Source: Clostridia bacterium (GTDB taxonomy: Bacteria > Bacillota_A > Clostridia > TANB77 > CAG-508). From it: 64,000 nucleotides of DNA. Numbering within the stretch: the first letter of the stretch is position 1; the number at the start of each line of letters is the position of its first letter. A program made the translations under genes and the position numbers. The stretch covers positions 186,001 through 250,000 of the forward strand of contig JAFVGB010000002.1 in the NCBI GenBank assembly GCA_017475185.1, in the 5' to 3' direction. The notes beneath the pieces are model-generated. The model was not told the origin of the DNA. It was given only the letters and a program-made list of their open reading frames with translations, and searched no databases. Below are positions 16,149-24,021 of this stretch, in pieces.

Positions 16149-17774
16149 ATGGCTGAAGCTTTAAAAAGAAAAGAAATTACAAAAGAAGAAACTAAAACCT
16201 ATGTACGCAGACAACGTGAGCAAAAAGAAGAAACTGGAATAGAGACAAATACTTTTTATTCCATTATAATGTCTGAAGATACTGAATTAGAAGATAAAGT
16301 AAATCAAGTTAGTAAAGCTCTTGAATTTACTAATGATAAAGAAGCTGATCGTACCCGTATTAAAGAATTTGAACAATTTAAAGAATATCTACAATCAATT
16401 TCTGAAACGATGTCTAAACAGCGTATTGAAATGACAGATACTGGTACTTTTTCAGAATTACAAAAAGTATATGGTGATTTTAATAATGATTTGAATGATT
16501 TTATAGAGAAAATTAAACCATTAACTGATATTACTGATGCTTTGTATACTTTGCGTAAAAATGGGGAAACACGTTCTGTATTAGCTAAAATTCAACAAGA
16601 TAAAGCTAATCGTCGTAATTTAGAAGAGCTTTTAGAATCAATGAAACATGATTTATCAATGTTAGAAGAAAATATTTTACAATTAAAACAAGAAAATTAT
16701 AAATTAGCTGAAGATAAATCATTTTTTGGATTTGGAAATATAAGAGCAGAATCTAAGGCTCAAATTAAAGCCAACGAAGATAAAATTACCGAATTTGATA
16801 AAAATCTTCATGATTTATTACCTAAAATTGATAACATTCGTCAGCAATTAACTGATATGAGTACAGGTGAAGGATATTCATTCGAAGCACAAAAACTTAA
16901 AGAATTGTTGGATCTTAATTCAGAACAACATGTACAAAGACAAGCTGACTTAGTACAATCCGCTCTTCAATTTATTAATTCTGGTAAAGAGCGCTTTGGT
17001 GAAATTCGTAATCATCTTGAATTAATGAATCAGCAAATTGAAGGTTTAACTGACAATAATTCTCAAATGCAACAAATTTATGCAGTTTTGAATGATGGTA
17101 CTAAAAAGGCAGAAGAAGCAAATAAAGCAAAACGCGAGACTTTAATTAATGCTCCTGAACCTACAAGTCAAATCGAGAAAATGAAACTTGATAAAGAAAA
17201 GCGTGATCTTGATGAGTTCATTGACACAGTTAGTCAATCTACTGTTGATACTATGCAAACATATGGTGAATTATCTATGGAAGAAATTAAACTCCGCAAT
17301 ATGCAAGCAGCTACTAAGAATCAATCACAATCGGCAGCTACAATGCATTCAAGAGGTATTGCTTCTGTAGCATCTCAATTATCTGTCGTATTAACTGCTG
17401 TAAATAGTGCGGCTATTAATGAATCACAAGTTATGGCATCTGATACATTAACACAAATGGCTAATGTTACTAATGATGTGGCTAAGAAAGAAAGTATTAG
17501 AATTGCAACTGGTCGTGATGATGTTAACATCGAACTTGAGAAAACACTACAAGATTTGGTTGAATTTGGTGATACACAACGTCAAGCAACTGAAATTACT
17601 CGTGACGCTATTAAAACAATGCGTGATAATCTTGATGAATTGGAAAAATTGTCTAAAGATGTTCAAGAGGATACTGCAGATTTTGTAGCTGTAACTGCTG
17701 ACACTATTGATGAAAAGAAAGCTCCTAAAAAAGAGAAAAAAGATACATCTAAATCTATTTTTAAGGGTATTTAA
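16149..17774 (+). CDS. TelA-like coiled-coil protein
   Basis: This 541-residue protein is almost entirely helical with long coiled coils. The C-terminal part (about residues 400-520: ASQLSVVLTAVNSAAINESQ, then a stretch with ELEKTLQDLVEFGDTQRQATE and a DNLDELEKL end) resembles the C-terminal half of TelA/KlaA toxic-anion-resistance proteins. TelA proteins are linked to membrane stress and phage inhibition, with no settled biochemistry. The gene is followed by a 25-residue membrane peptide and a Clp ATPase in the same direction, suggesting a functional cassette. AAAGGAAT precedes the start; a Lys-rich tail ends the protein. Confidence 0.55.
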   Translation: MAEALKRKEITKEETKTYVRRQREQKEETGIETNTFYSIIMSEDTELEDKVNQVSKALEFTNDKEADRTRIKEFEQFKEYLQSISETMSKQRIEMTDTGTFSELQKVYGDFNNDLNDFIEKIKPLTDITDALYTLRKNGETRSVLAKIQQDKANRRNLEELLESMKHDLSMLEENILQLKQENYKLAEDKSFFGFGNIRAESKAQIKANEDKITEFDKNLHDLLPKIDNIRQQLTDMSTGEGYSFEAQKLKELLDLNSEQHVQRQADLVQSALQFINSGKERFGEIRNHLELMNQQIEGLTDNNSQMQQIYAVLNDGTKKAEEANKAKRETLINAPEPTSQIEKMKLDKEKRDLDEFIDTVSQSTVDTMQTYGELSMEEIKLRNMQAATKNQSQSAATMHSRGIASVASQLSVVLTAVNSAAINESQVMASDTLTQMANVTNDVAKKESIRIATGRDDVNIELEKTLQDLVEFGDTQRQATEITRDAIKTMRDNLDELEKLSKDVQEDTADFVAVTADTIDEKKAPKKEKKDTSKSIFKGI

Positions 17775-17776
17775 TA

Positions 17777-17854
17777 GTGAAGAATGAATTATGGTTTATA
17801 TTTGGTTTCGTAGTAGGTGTTATTTTTACACTTGCTATGAGCCAAATGTTATAA
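17777..17854 (+). CDS. 25-residue single-span membrane microprotein
   Basis: A GTG-started frame encodes VKNELWFIFGFVVGVIFTLA followed by MSQML, a single membrane helix of about 18 residues. AAGGGT lies 9 bp before the GTG at the end of the TelA-like gene. It sits between a coiled-coil protein and a Clp ATPase and may anchor one of them at the membrane. No ATG alternative encodes a peptide. Confidence 0.5.
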   Translation: MKNELWFIFGFVVGVIFTLAMSQML

Positions 17855-17897
17855 AAAGTGTTAAAATTGGTGTAATTTTAGTTATAAAAAGTGTTAA
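17848..17897 (+). repeat. two 17-bp direct repeats before the Clp ATPase gene
   Basis: GTTATAAAAAGTGTTAA occurs at 17848-17864 and again at 17881-17897, 33 bp apart. The second copy ends 4 bp before the Clp ATPase ATG, where no good Shine-Dalgarno sequence exists. It could be a local duplication or a regulator-binding site. Confidence 0.7.
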
Positions 17898-17901
17898 TTA
17901 A

Positions 17902-20067
17902 ATGAAAACTATAGCTAGTCAAGAATTTTTAAAAATGTTTCCTAATTTTAAATTAGTAAACAGAGATACTGATTTGGAACGTATTTCATCTATATTATGT
18001 AGAAAGAAAAATAATTCTCTTTTAATTACTGGTCCAAGAGGTGTAGGTGTTACATCATTATTGATAGGATTACAACAGTTAAAAGAGAAAGATGATACTT
18101 CATTTGATATCTTATCTAAACAATTTTTTGTGTTAGATGTAGATGACTTATTTTCCAGTGGGGATAGTGAACAAATCAATAAAGAATTTCAACAAGTAAT
18201 AAATAATTTAGAGAAAACACCAAATTCAGTACTTGTAATTCTTGATGCCTATAATTTTTTAGAAGGTGCTAAAAATTCTGGTAATTTGCATTTTATAAAT
18301 ACACTTAATAATGCTGATAGATCTAATTTATTCCAAGTTATAATGGAAGTAAATGATGATCAATTAAATAGTGTGTACACAACAAATTACAGAATCAATG
18401 ACTTTTATACTTTATATGATGTGAAGGAATTGTCAGGTCAAAAGTTAGAAGATGTTGTTAAAGAGGCATCTAAAGAATTAATTGAATATCATGGTATAGG
18501 AATAGACGAGGAAACTATTAAAGAAGCTATTCGTTTAACTACTAAGTATCGCGAAGATTATGGTTTAGGAATTACACAACCTGCCAGAACGATTGCTTTA
18601 TTAGATAGAGCTTTAGCAGCTTATAAACAATCAGTAAACAGACAACATCCTGCTTTAATTGATCTCATGAATAAAATTTTAACTTCTACGAGTGAAGAAG
18701 AAAAGAAACACCTTCAAGAAGTTTATAATGCTAGTTATGAAGATTGGATGAACACTAAACTTGAAATTCAAAAACTCGCTAAAGAACAATCGGAAGGTGA
18801 AGTTTTACGTCTCAAATATACTGAAGAATTAGAAAAGGCTAAAGAAAAGCAAGAAAAAGGTGAAGTAGAATCTGATGCTATATCAAAAAGAGATGTAGCT
18901 AATTTCAAAGCACTTATGAAAATGGGTTTTGACTCTAAAGAAGTATGTGAGCTTAAACAACAACTTAAACAAATAAATGATCAATTAAAGGATAATAAGC
19001 ACAGATATCAAGAGTTAATCAAAAATATAAATAATGGATTAGCTTTAGATAAATTACACTTAATGGATTCTTTTAGTAAGATTTCTGGTATATCTTCTGC
19101 TAAATTAGATGAAAATGAGATCGAATCGTTAGTAAATCTTGAATCTAATCTCTTAAAAGATATATATGGTCAAGATAACATTGTAAAAAGAGTCGCTGAT
19201 GCTATAAAAGTTGCTAAATTAGATAAAAATAAAGACAGTGGGCCAGCAGCTAGTTTCTTATTCTTAGGCCCTTCGGGATGTGGTAAAACATTTTTGAGTA
19301 AGTCTTTAGCTAAAAATCTATTTGGTGATGAAAAGACATTAATTCGTTTTGATATGTCTGAATACATGGAGAAGCATGCTGTTGCTAAGTTAATTGGTGC
19401 ACCTCCAGGATATGAAGGCTTTGAATGTGGTGGTATTTTAACTAACACTGTACGTAAAAATCCTATGGGAGTATACTTATTTGATGAAATAGAAAAGGCA
19501 CATCCAGATGTATTTAATATTTTCTTACAAATTCTTTCTGATGGTCGTTTAACAGATAATATAGGACGTACAGTAGATTTTTCAGAAGCTATAATTGTAA
19601 TGACTTCAAACATTGGTCAAAAGTATTATCTTGATACAAGTTTGACTGATGAAGAATCCCAAGAAAAAGCTAATGAAGAATTATGTAAAACTTATCGCTC
19701 AGAATTACTTAACAGATTTAATGGTAGAGAGAACATTTTCCACTTCAAACGTTTATCTATGGAAACTATTCAAAAGATTGTTAGAAGAGAAATAAATAAT
19801 CTTTCTAAAGCATATAAAGAAGATATGTGTATTCAAATGAGTGATCATGAAATAGAAGAATTTTGTAAAGACCAATATGATCCAATTAAAGGTGCTCGTG
19901 GTCTTCCAGGGTTCATTAAAGCTCACTTAAGACCAAAATTAGTAGATGAGATGTTACATAATAATAGTGAAAGACCCGCATTTTGGATTCTTTATAATAA
20001 AGAAACTAAGGATTTTTACTTTGATTATATAGTAACAGTCGATGATGTTTGTGGTGAAATAGCATAG
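17902..20067 (+). CDS. ClpA/ClpB-type AAA+ ATPase with degenerate first module
   Basis: This 721-residue protein has two AAA+ modules and no Clp N-domain. Module 1 (from about residue 20) has lost key residues: its Walker A reads GPRGVGVTS with Val instead of Lys at about residue 50, and its Walker B reads LVILDA instead of DE. A charged coiled coil follows (about 270-390). Module 2 is intact, with GPSGCGKT at 456-463, FDMSEYMEKH, GAPPGYEGFECGG pore loop, LFDEIEKAHPDV Walker B, MTSNIG sensor and a ClpB-type C-terminal subdomain. No IGL/IGF ClpP-docking loop is obvious. It probably unfolds proteins, with module 1 structural. The start lacks a clear ribosome binding site. Confidence 0.85.
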   Translation: MKTIASQEFLKMFPNFKLVNRDTDLERISSILCRKKNNSLLITGPRGVGVTSLLIGLQQLKEKDDTSFDILSKQFFVLDVDDLFSSGDSEQINKEFQQVINNLEKTPNSVLVILDAYNFLEGAKNSGNLHFINTLNNADRSNLFQVIMEVNDDQLNSVYTTNYRINDFYTLYDVKELSGQKLEDVVKEASKELIEYHGIGIDEETIKEAIRLTTKYREDYGLGITQPARTIALLDRALAAYKQSVNRQHPALIDLMNKILTSTSEEEKKHLQEVYNASYEDWMNTKLEIQKLAKEQSEGEVLRLKYTEELEKAKEKQEKGEVESDAISKRDVANFKALMKMGFDSKEVCELKQQLKQINDQLKDNKHRYQELIKNINNGLALDKLHLMDSFSKISGISSAKLDENEIESLVNLESNLLKDIYGQDNIVKRVADAIKVAKLDKNKDSGPAASFLFLGPSGCGKTFLSKSLAKNLFGDEKTLIRFDMSEYMEKHAVAKLIGAPPGYEGFECGGILTNTVRKNPMGVYLFDEIEKAHPDVFNIFLQILSDGRLTDNIGRTVDFSEAIIVMTSNIGQKYYLDTSLTDEESQEKANEELCKTYRSELLNRFNGRENIFHFKRLSMETIQKIVRREINNLSKAYKEDMCIQMSDHEIEEFCKDQYDPIKGARGLPGFIKAHLRPKLVDEMLHNNSERPAFWILYNKETKDFYFDYIVTVDDVCGEIA

Positions 20068-20079
20068 AGGAAAAATATA

Positions 20080-20343
20080 ATGGTAAGAATAAAATATTTA
20101 GATACCCATTACGAACACACTGCACACTTATATGGTCAATTAAGTGATTATTTTACATTTATGGTTCATGATGGTAATATTGAAAAACCAACATATGATT
20201 TACTGAAAGAAACATTAGATGAAATGTTTAATCAATATAAAGATGCACACGCTGATTTAGAAGATGTAAGTGAGGAATTATTGATACTAAAAAGTCATAA
20301 TGGGGAATTAAATAAGGAATTGTTTGATGATGGAGAAGATTAA
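20080..20343 (+). CDS. small helical protein of unknown function
   Basis: This 87-residue acidic protein has a probable C-terminal coiled coil (DLEDVSEELLILKSHNGELN). AGAGGAAA precedes the start, 12 bp after the Clp ATPase gene, so it may be an adaptor or belong to the same unit. No family is recognised. Confidence 0.65.
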   Translation: MVRIKYLDTHYEHTAHLYGQLSDYFTFMVHDGNIEKPTYDLLKETLDEMFNQYKDAHADLEDVSEELLILKSHNGELNKELFDDGED

Positions 20344-20914
20344 ATATATAGTTAGTTGTATATATACGATTTTTAAATTTATAGAAAATTGTTTTATCAT
20401 ACCGTTTAAAAAATTCTGGAATTTTTGTACTCCGTTAAGAAATTGGTATAATAAACAATGGAAAAAATGGTGCTATGATAAATATGGTGATTTTTTCTGG
20501 AAACGCGCTTTAGGTATGATTTGTGCTACTATTGCTTCTTTATATGTAGTGATATGTTTTCTTGAGTTTACATTCGATGTAATATACTATTATAGCACTA
20601 AAAAAGTAGAAACTATATATTTATCAGATTCCGTTGAGCTCGAAGATGGATTATGGAGTGCTAAAGGATGTCCTACAAAAGAATGTAGCTCAGATAATGC
20701 TCTATACTTTAGGATTAAGAATACATGGTTTAACAATATCTGGAATATATTGCATCATGGACAGATCTTCTTACCAGATATAATTTCTTCAGCTGTACCA
20801 ACCGGACAAACTAGATGTAATGTTATTTCATATGGTTTAAGATATAGATTTGTAATGATTTTTAATTATTATCCACAAATATTAAGTGTGAGTTGTGAAA
20901 ATGATAATGAGTAA
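20327..20914 (+). CDS. membrane-anchored protein of unknown function
   Basis: This 195-residue protein has an aromatic, basic N-terminal segment, one clear membrane helix (about residues 65-85: LGMICATIASLYVVICFLEF) and a C-terminal domain with paired cysteines (CPTKEC, later C in TRCNV and VSCEN) that could lie in the periplasm. I prefer the ATG at 20327, with AAGGAA about 8 bp upstream. It overlaps the preceding gene by 17 bp. Confidence 0.65.
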   Translation: MMEKIKYIVSCIYTIFKFIENCFIIPFKKFWNFCTPLRNWYNKQWKKWCYDKYGDFFWKRALGMICATIASLYVVICFLEFTFDVIYYYSTKKVETIYLSDSVELEDGLWSAKGCPTKECSSDNALYFRIKNTWFNNIWNILHHGQIFLPDIISSAVPTGQTRCNVISYGLRYRFVMIFNYYPQILSVSCENDNE

Positions 20915-21848
20915 AAGAAAACATATATATGAAAATTTTATAGAAAAAGCTAAACAAATTCATGGTGATAAGTATAATTATGACGAAGTAGAAATTGTAA
21001 ATTCACTAACTAAGGTTAAAATATTTTGTAAAAAACATAAAGAATATTTTTTTCAAAGAATTTATGGGCATTTAGAAGGTAAAGGTTGTCCAAAATGTGC
21101 TAATGAAAATAGAAATAATAACAGAAAATATACAACCGAATCTTTTATAAAAAGAGCAAATATTATTCATAAAAATAAATATGATTATAGCAAAACTATA
21201 TATTCAGATAGTAAAACGAAAGTTATTATAATATGTCCTATACATGGGCAATTTTTACAAATACCTTCAATGCATCTTAAAGGTGAAGGCTGCCTATTAT
21301 GTTCAATTGAAAAAATTCATAATGATAAAAAATTACCTTTTAAAGAATTTATTAAAAGAGCAAAGTATATTTTTGGTAATAAATATAGTTATTTTCAATC
21401 AACTTATGATAGTTTTCATAAAAATATAAAAATTTATTGCAAATCTTGTAAACATATCTTTTTTAAAAAAGTTTATAAGCATTTACAAGGATATGGCTGT
21501 CCATATTGTAGTAAAAAAATATCTACCGGAGAACAAAAGATAATGAAATGGTTAGAAGATAGGAATATAAATTTTTATTTTCAAAAAACTTTTAAGAACT
21601 GTAAAGATAAACATTTATTAAAGTTTGATTTTTATCTTCCATGTTATAATATGTGTGTAGAATATCAAGGAAGACAACATTATGAAAGTATAATATTATT
21701 TGATAAAGAAGAAACTTTATTAGATAGGCAAAGAAGAGATAATATAAAAAGAGAATTTTGTAAAAATAATGGTATTAAATTATTAGAAATTAAATATAAC
21801 GAAAATATAGAGCAGATTCTTCAGGTAAATTGTCAAGCTGAGGACTAA
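20901..21848 (+). CDS. homing-type endonuclease with DUF723 repeats and Vsr-like nuclease
   Basis: This protein of about 315 residues has three tandem DUF723-type repeats (about residues 10-68, 78-135 and 150-205). Each has an F(I)xxAkxIHgdKYdY start, a TKVxIxCxxH centre and a GHLEGKGCPKC-type end. A C-terminal nuclease domain follows (LLKFDFYLPCYNMCVEYQGR, then DNIKREFCKNNGIKLLEI). This combination is typical of phage homing endonucleases. It is inserted between a membrane protein gene and the recA unit. The start could also be the ATG at 20907. Confidence 0.8.
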   Translation: MIMSKRKHIYENFIEKAKQIHGDKYNYDEVEIVNSLTKVKIFCKKHKEYFFQRIYGHLEGKGCPKCANENRNNNRKYTTESFIKRANIIHKNKYDYSKTIYSDSKTKVIIICPIHGQFLQIPSMHLKGEGCLLCSIEKIHNDKKLPFKEFIKRAKYIFGNKYSYFQSTYDSFHKNIKIYCKSCKHIFFKKVYKHLQGYGCPYCSKKISTGEQKIMKWLEDRNINFYFQKTFKNCKDKHLLKFDFYLPCYNMCVEYQGRQHYESIILFDKEETLLDRQRRDNIKREFCKNNGIKLLEIKYNENIEQILQVNCQAED

Positions 21849-21856
21849 TCAATTAG

Positions 21857-21889
21857 ATGGTTTTACATTTATAAAAATCTTTATATAAA
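21857..21889 (+). promoter_or_regulatory. early-type sigma70-like promoter for the recA-polymerase region
   Basis: ATGGTTTTACA (-35 TTTACA at 21862-21867), a 16-bp spacer and TATAAA at 21884-21889, 35 bp before the next gene. Confidence 0.65.
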
Positions 21890-21923
21890 AATAATATATT
21901 AAAAAGTATGTAAGGAATAAGTA

Positions 21924-22139
21924 ATGGTTAAGCAAGAATATAAAGTAGATCCCAAAGCCTTAAGAAAAATAGCAATTAATAAATTTGGTTGTAATGTTGT
22001 AGCTTCTTTAGATGATGAAGAAGTTAAAGATAAAGTTATGAAAGATTATGTATTAATTCAAGAATTAAGTACAAATAGTGTTTATTTAATAGCTAAATCT
22101 CAATTAAGCGAATGTATTTCATTAGAATCAGAAAAATAA
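21924..22139 (+). CDS. small protein of unknown function
   Basis: This 71-residue protein (MVKQEYKVDPKALRKIAINK) is not recognised. GTAAGGAA lies upstream. It is first in the unit leading to recA and may be a small recombination or DNA-binding accessory protein, but that is only inferred from position. Confidence 0.65.
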   Translation: MVKQEYKVDPKALRKIAINKFGCNVVASLDDEEVKDKVMKDYVLIQELSTNSVYLIAKSQLSECISLESEK

Positions 22140-22202
22140 ATTTGTAGAGTGATTTTTATAATTCTATTCTATAAAATATCTTTAATTAAAATGGAGATTA
22201 AA

Positions 22203-23288
22203 ATGGCTAAAAAAGCTGAAAAGAAAGAAGAGAATATAAAAGTAAATAATGCATTAGCTTTATTACGAAAAAAATTTGGTAGTGATGCAGCAATGACTTT
22301 TGATAATGTTAGTATTGCAAAAGTTGATGTAATTCCATCAGGCTCTTTAAAATTAGATAAAATTTTAGGAATAGGTGGTTGGCCTAGAGGAAGGGTTACA
22401 CTTATCTGGGGTGATTATTCTTCAGGAAAATCTACAATTTGTTTGCAAGCATGTGCGAATGCTCAAAAAGAAGGATTAACTGTTGCTTATGTTGATATGG
22501 AACATGCTTTAGATCCAATTTATGCTGAAAATTTAGGTTGTAATATGTCTGAACTAATTTTAATGCAACCAAATGGCGGTGAAGAAGCATTAGAAGCTAT
22601 TAAGTTATTAGCACAAGAAAAAGCTGCTGATTTAATTATATTAGATTCTATTGTTGCCTGTGTGCCAGCTAGTGAATTAGAAGGTGAATTAGCTGATATG
22701 AATATTGGTCGTCAAGCTAAATTATTTTCATCTTTCTTTAAACAAGTTACACCAGCTTTAGAAATGGCTAATTGTGCTTTGTTATGTACAAATCAAGTAA
22801 GACAACAACCTGGCAAATATGGTGATGCTAGTGTTCTTCCTTGTGGTGAAGCTCAAAAATTCTTTGCTAGTATTATATGTCGTACCAGAAGAGCAGCTAG
22901 TCAAAAAGAAGTTGATAAAGAGGGCGATGTTATAGCAAATCAAATTTCAGTTACAACAGAAAAGAATAAATTAGCTCCTCCATTTAGAAAAGCTGAGTTA
23001 ATGATTTATTATGGTAAAGGTTTTTCTGCTGATAATGAAATGTTTGATATAGCTGTTGAATTTGGAATTATTGACAAAGCTGGGGCATGGTTTTCATATC
23101 ATGGAGAAAAAATTGGTCAAGGTGCAGTAAAAGCAAAAGCTTGGCTAAATGAACATGAAGATATTAAGGATGTAATAATGGAAAAAGTTAAAGAAATTCT
23201 TATGAAACCTAATACTGAGAAAATGGTTTTACAAGATGAAGAAGTAGAATTAAATTATGATCCAGAAACTGGTGAAGTATTTGAATAA
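22203..23288 (+). CDS. recA: RecA recombinase
   Basis: This 361-residue protein is a bacterial-type RecA, which coats single-stranded DNA and drives homologous pairing; phages use such proteins for repair and recombination-dependent replication. Seen features are the Walker A GDYSSGKST at about residue 70, AYVDMEHALDP with the catalytic Glu, LIILDSIVACVP Walker B, NQVRQQPGKYGD around loop L2, and an acidic C-terminal tail. I use the ATG at 22203, with ATGGAG upstream; an earlier in-frame ATG at 22149 lacks support. The length matches bacterial RecA. Confidence 0.95.
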   Translation: MAKKAEKKEENIKVNNALALLRKKFGSDAAMTFDNVSIAKVDVIPSGSLKLDKILGIGGWPRGRVTLIWGDYSSGKSTICLQACANAQKEGLTVAYVDMEHALDPIYAENLGCNMSELILMQPNGGEEALEAIKLLAQEKAADLIILDSIVACVPASELEGELADMNIGRQAKLFSSFFKQVTPALEMANCALLCTNQVRQQPGKYGDASVLPCGEAQKFFASIICRTRRAASQKEVDKEGDVIANQISVTTEKNKLAPPFRKAELMIYYGKGFSADNEMFDIAVEFGIIDKAGAWFSYHGEKIGQGAVKAKAWLNEHEDIKDVIMEKVKEILMKPNTEKMVLQDEEVELNYDPETGEVFE

Positions 23289-23299
23289 AGGAGAAATAT

Positions 23300-23677
23300 A
23301 TGTTCACTTTTCTTAAAAAATTATTTGGTTTTAAAACCGAATGTTGTTGTAAGCATTGTCATTGCCAAGAATCTAAAATGATAAAAGCTGACTTTATTCC
23401 ATATCCTAATATCGAAAAAGTATATAATAGATGTGGATTTGATATCAGAGTTCCTATGGATATTGCTGGTGAATTAGATGCCAAAGGATATTGTATATCA
23501 CTTACAAAGTATAAAGGTCAACCATCTTGCGTTCAATTATCTAAAGTAGTTGATGGAAAGAGTAAATATGTTGGAACTTTAAAAAATTTCATGCATGTTG
23601 AATCTTTTAAAGATGGTAATGTTTGTAATTTTAATTATAGTAACTTAATTTATAAAAAAGAAGGAGAAAATAAATAA
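23300..23677 (+). CDS. cysteine-rich protein of unknown function
   Basis: This 125-residue protein has an N-terminal Cys/His cluster (CCCKHCHCQ at about residues 15-23) likely to bind a metal, followed by an alpha/beta region. AAAGGAG precedes the start. It is coupled to the next gene (TAATG) and lies in the recA-polymerase unit. Confidence 0.65.
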   Translation: MFTFLKKLFGFKTECCCKHCHCQESKMIKADFIPYPNIEKVYNRCGFDIRVPMDIAGELDAKGYCISLTKYKGQPSCVQLSKVVDGKSKYVGTLKNFMHVESFKDGNVCNFNYSNLIYKKEGENK

Positions 23678-23931
23678 TGTCTAATGTTGAGGCAGAAATT
23701 GGTGGATTAAATACAGATAGATTAAAATCAATTATTGAAAGAATTGAATCTGTAGATAGTGAAATCAATGATTTAAAAGAAGATCGTAAAGGTATTATGC
23801 TTGAAGCAAAGTCAGCAGGATTTGATACAAAGGCTATTACTTATGTATTAAAACAACGCAAAAAGTCTAAAGCTCAGCGTGATGAAGAAGAATTAGTTTT
23901 TGAAACTTATGAAAGAGCTGTCGGCTTATAA
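23677..23931 (+). CDS. GapR-like (DUF2312) nucleoid-associated protein
   Basis: This 84-residue protein matches GapR/DUF2312: a leading helix (LKSIIERIESVDSEINDLKE), DRKGIMLEAKSAGFDTKAIT, then LKQRKKSKAQRDEEE and a final helix. GapR of Caulobacter clamps overtwisted DNA ahead of replication forks and stimulates topoisomerases. A phage copy directly before the DNA polymerase gene suggests a replication role. Chromosomal GapR is mainly alphaproteobacterial, a weak host hint. A strong terminator follows. Confidence 0.82.
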   Translation: MSNVEAEIGGLNTDRLKSIIERIESVDSEINDLKEDRKGIMLEAKSAGFDTKAITYVLKQRKKSKAQRDEEELVFETYERAVGL

Positions 23932-23966
23932 AAAGTAGTAATAGAAAATTAATTTAATTTTTTAAG

Positions 23967-23999
23967 TAGAATCCATGTAAAAAGTGGATTCTATTTTTT
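23967..23999 (+). terminator. Rho-independent terminator
   Basis: TAGAATCCA and TGGATTCTA form a perfect 9-bp stem around a 9-nt loop, followed by six T. It lies between the GapR-like and polymerase genes. Confidence 0.85.
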
Positions 24000-24021
24000 A
24001 TATATGTAAAAGGAGTTTGTA

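Noticed and set aside
17188..17688. Two short plus-strand frames inside the TelA-like gene
   Set aside because: They are out-of-frame readings of a coiled-coil gene with no ribosome binding site.
19170..19613. Minus-strand open frame of 147 codons inside the Clp ATPase gene
   Set aside because: It is antisense to the conserved second AAA+ module and has no start signal.
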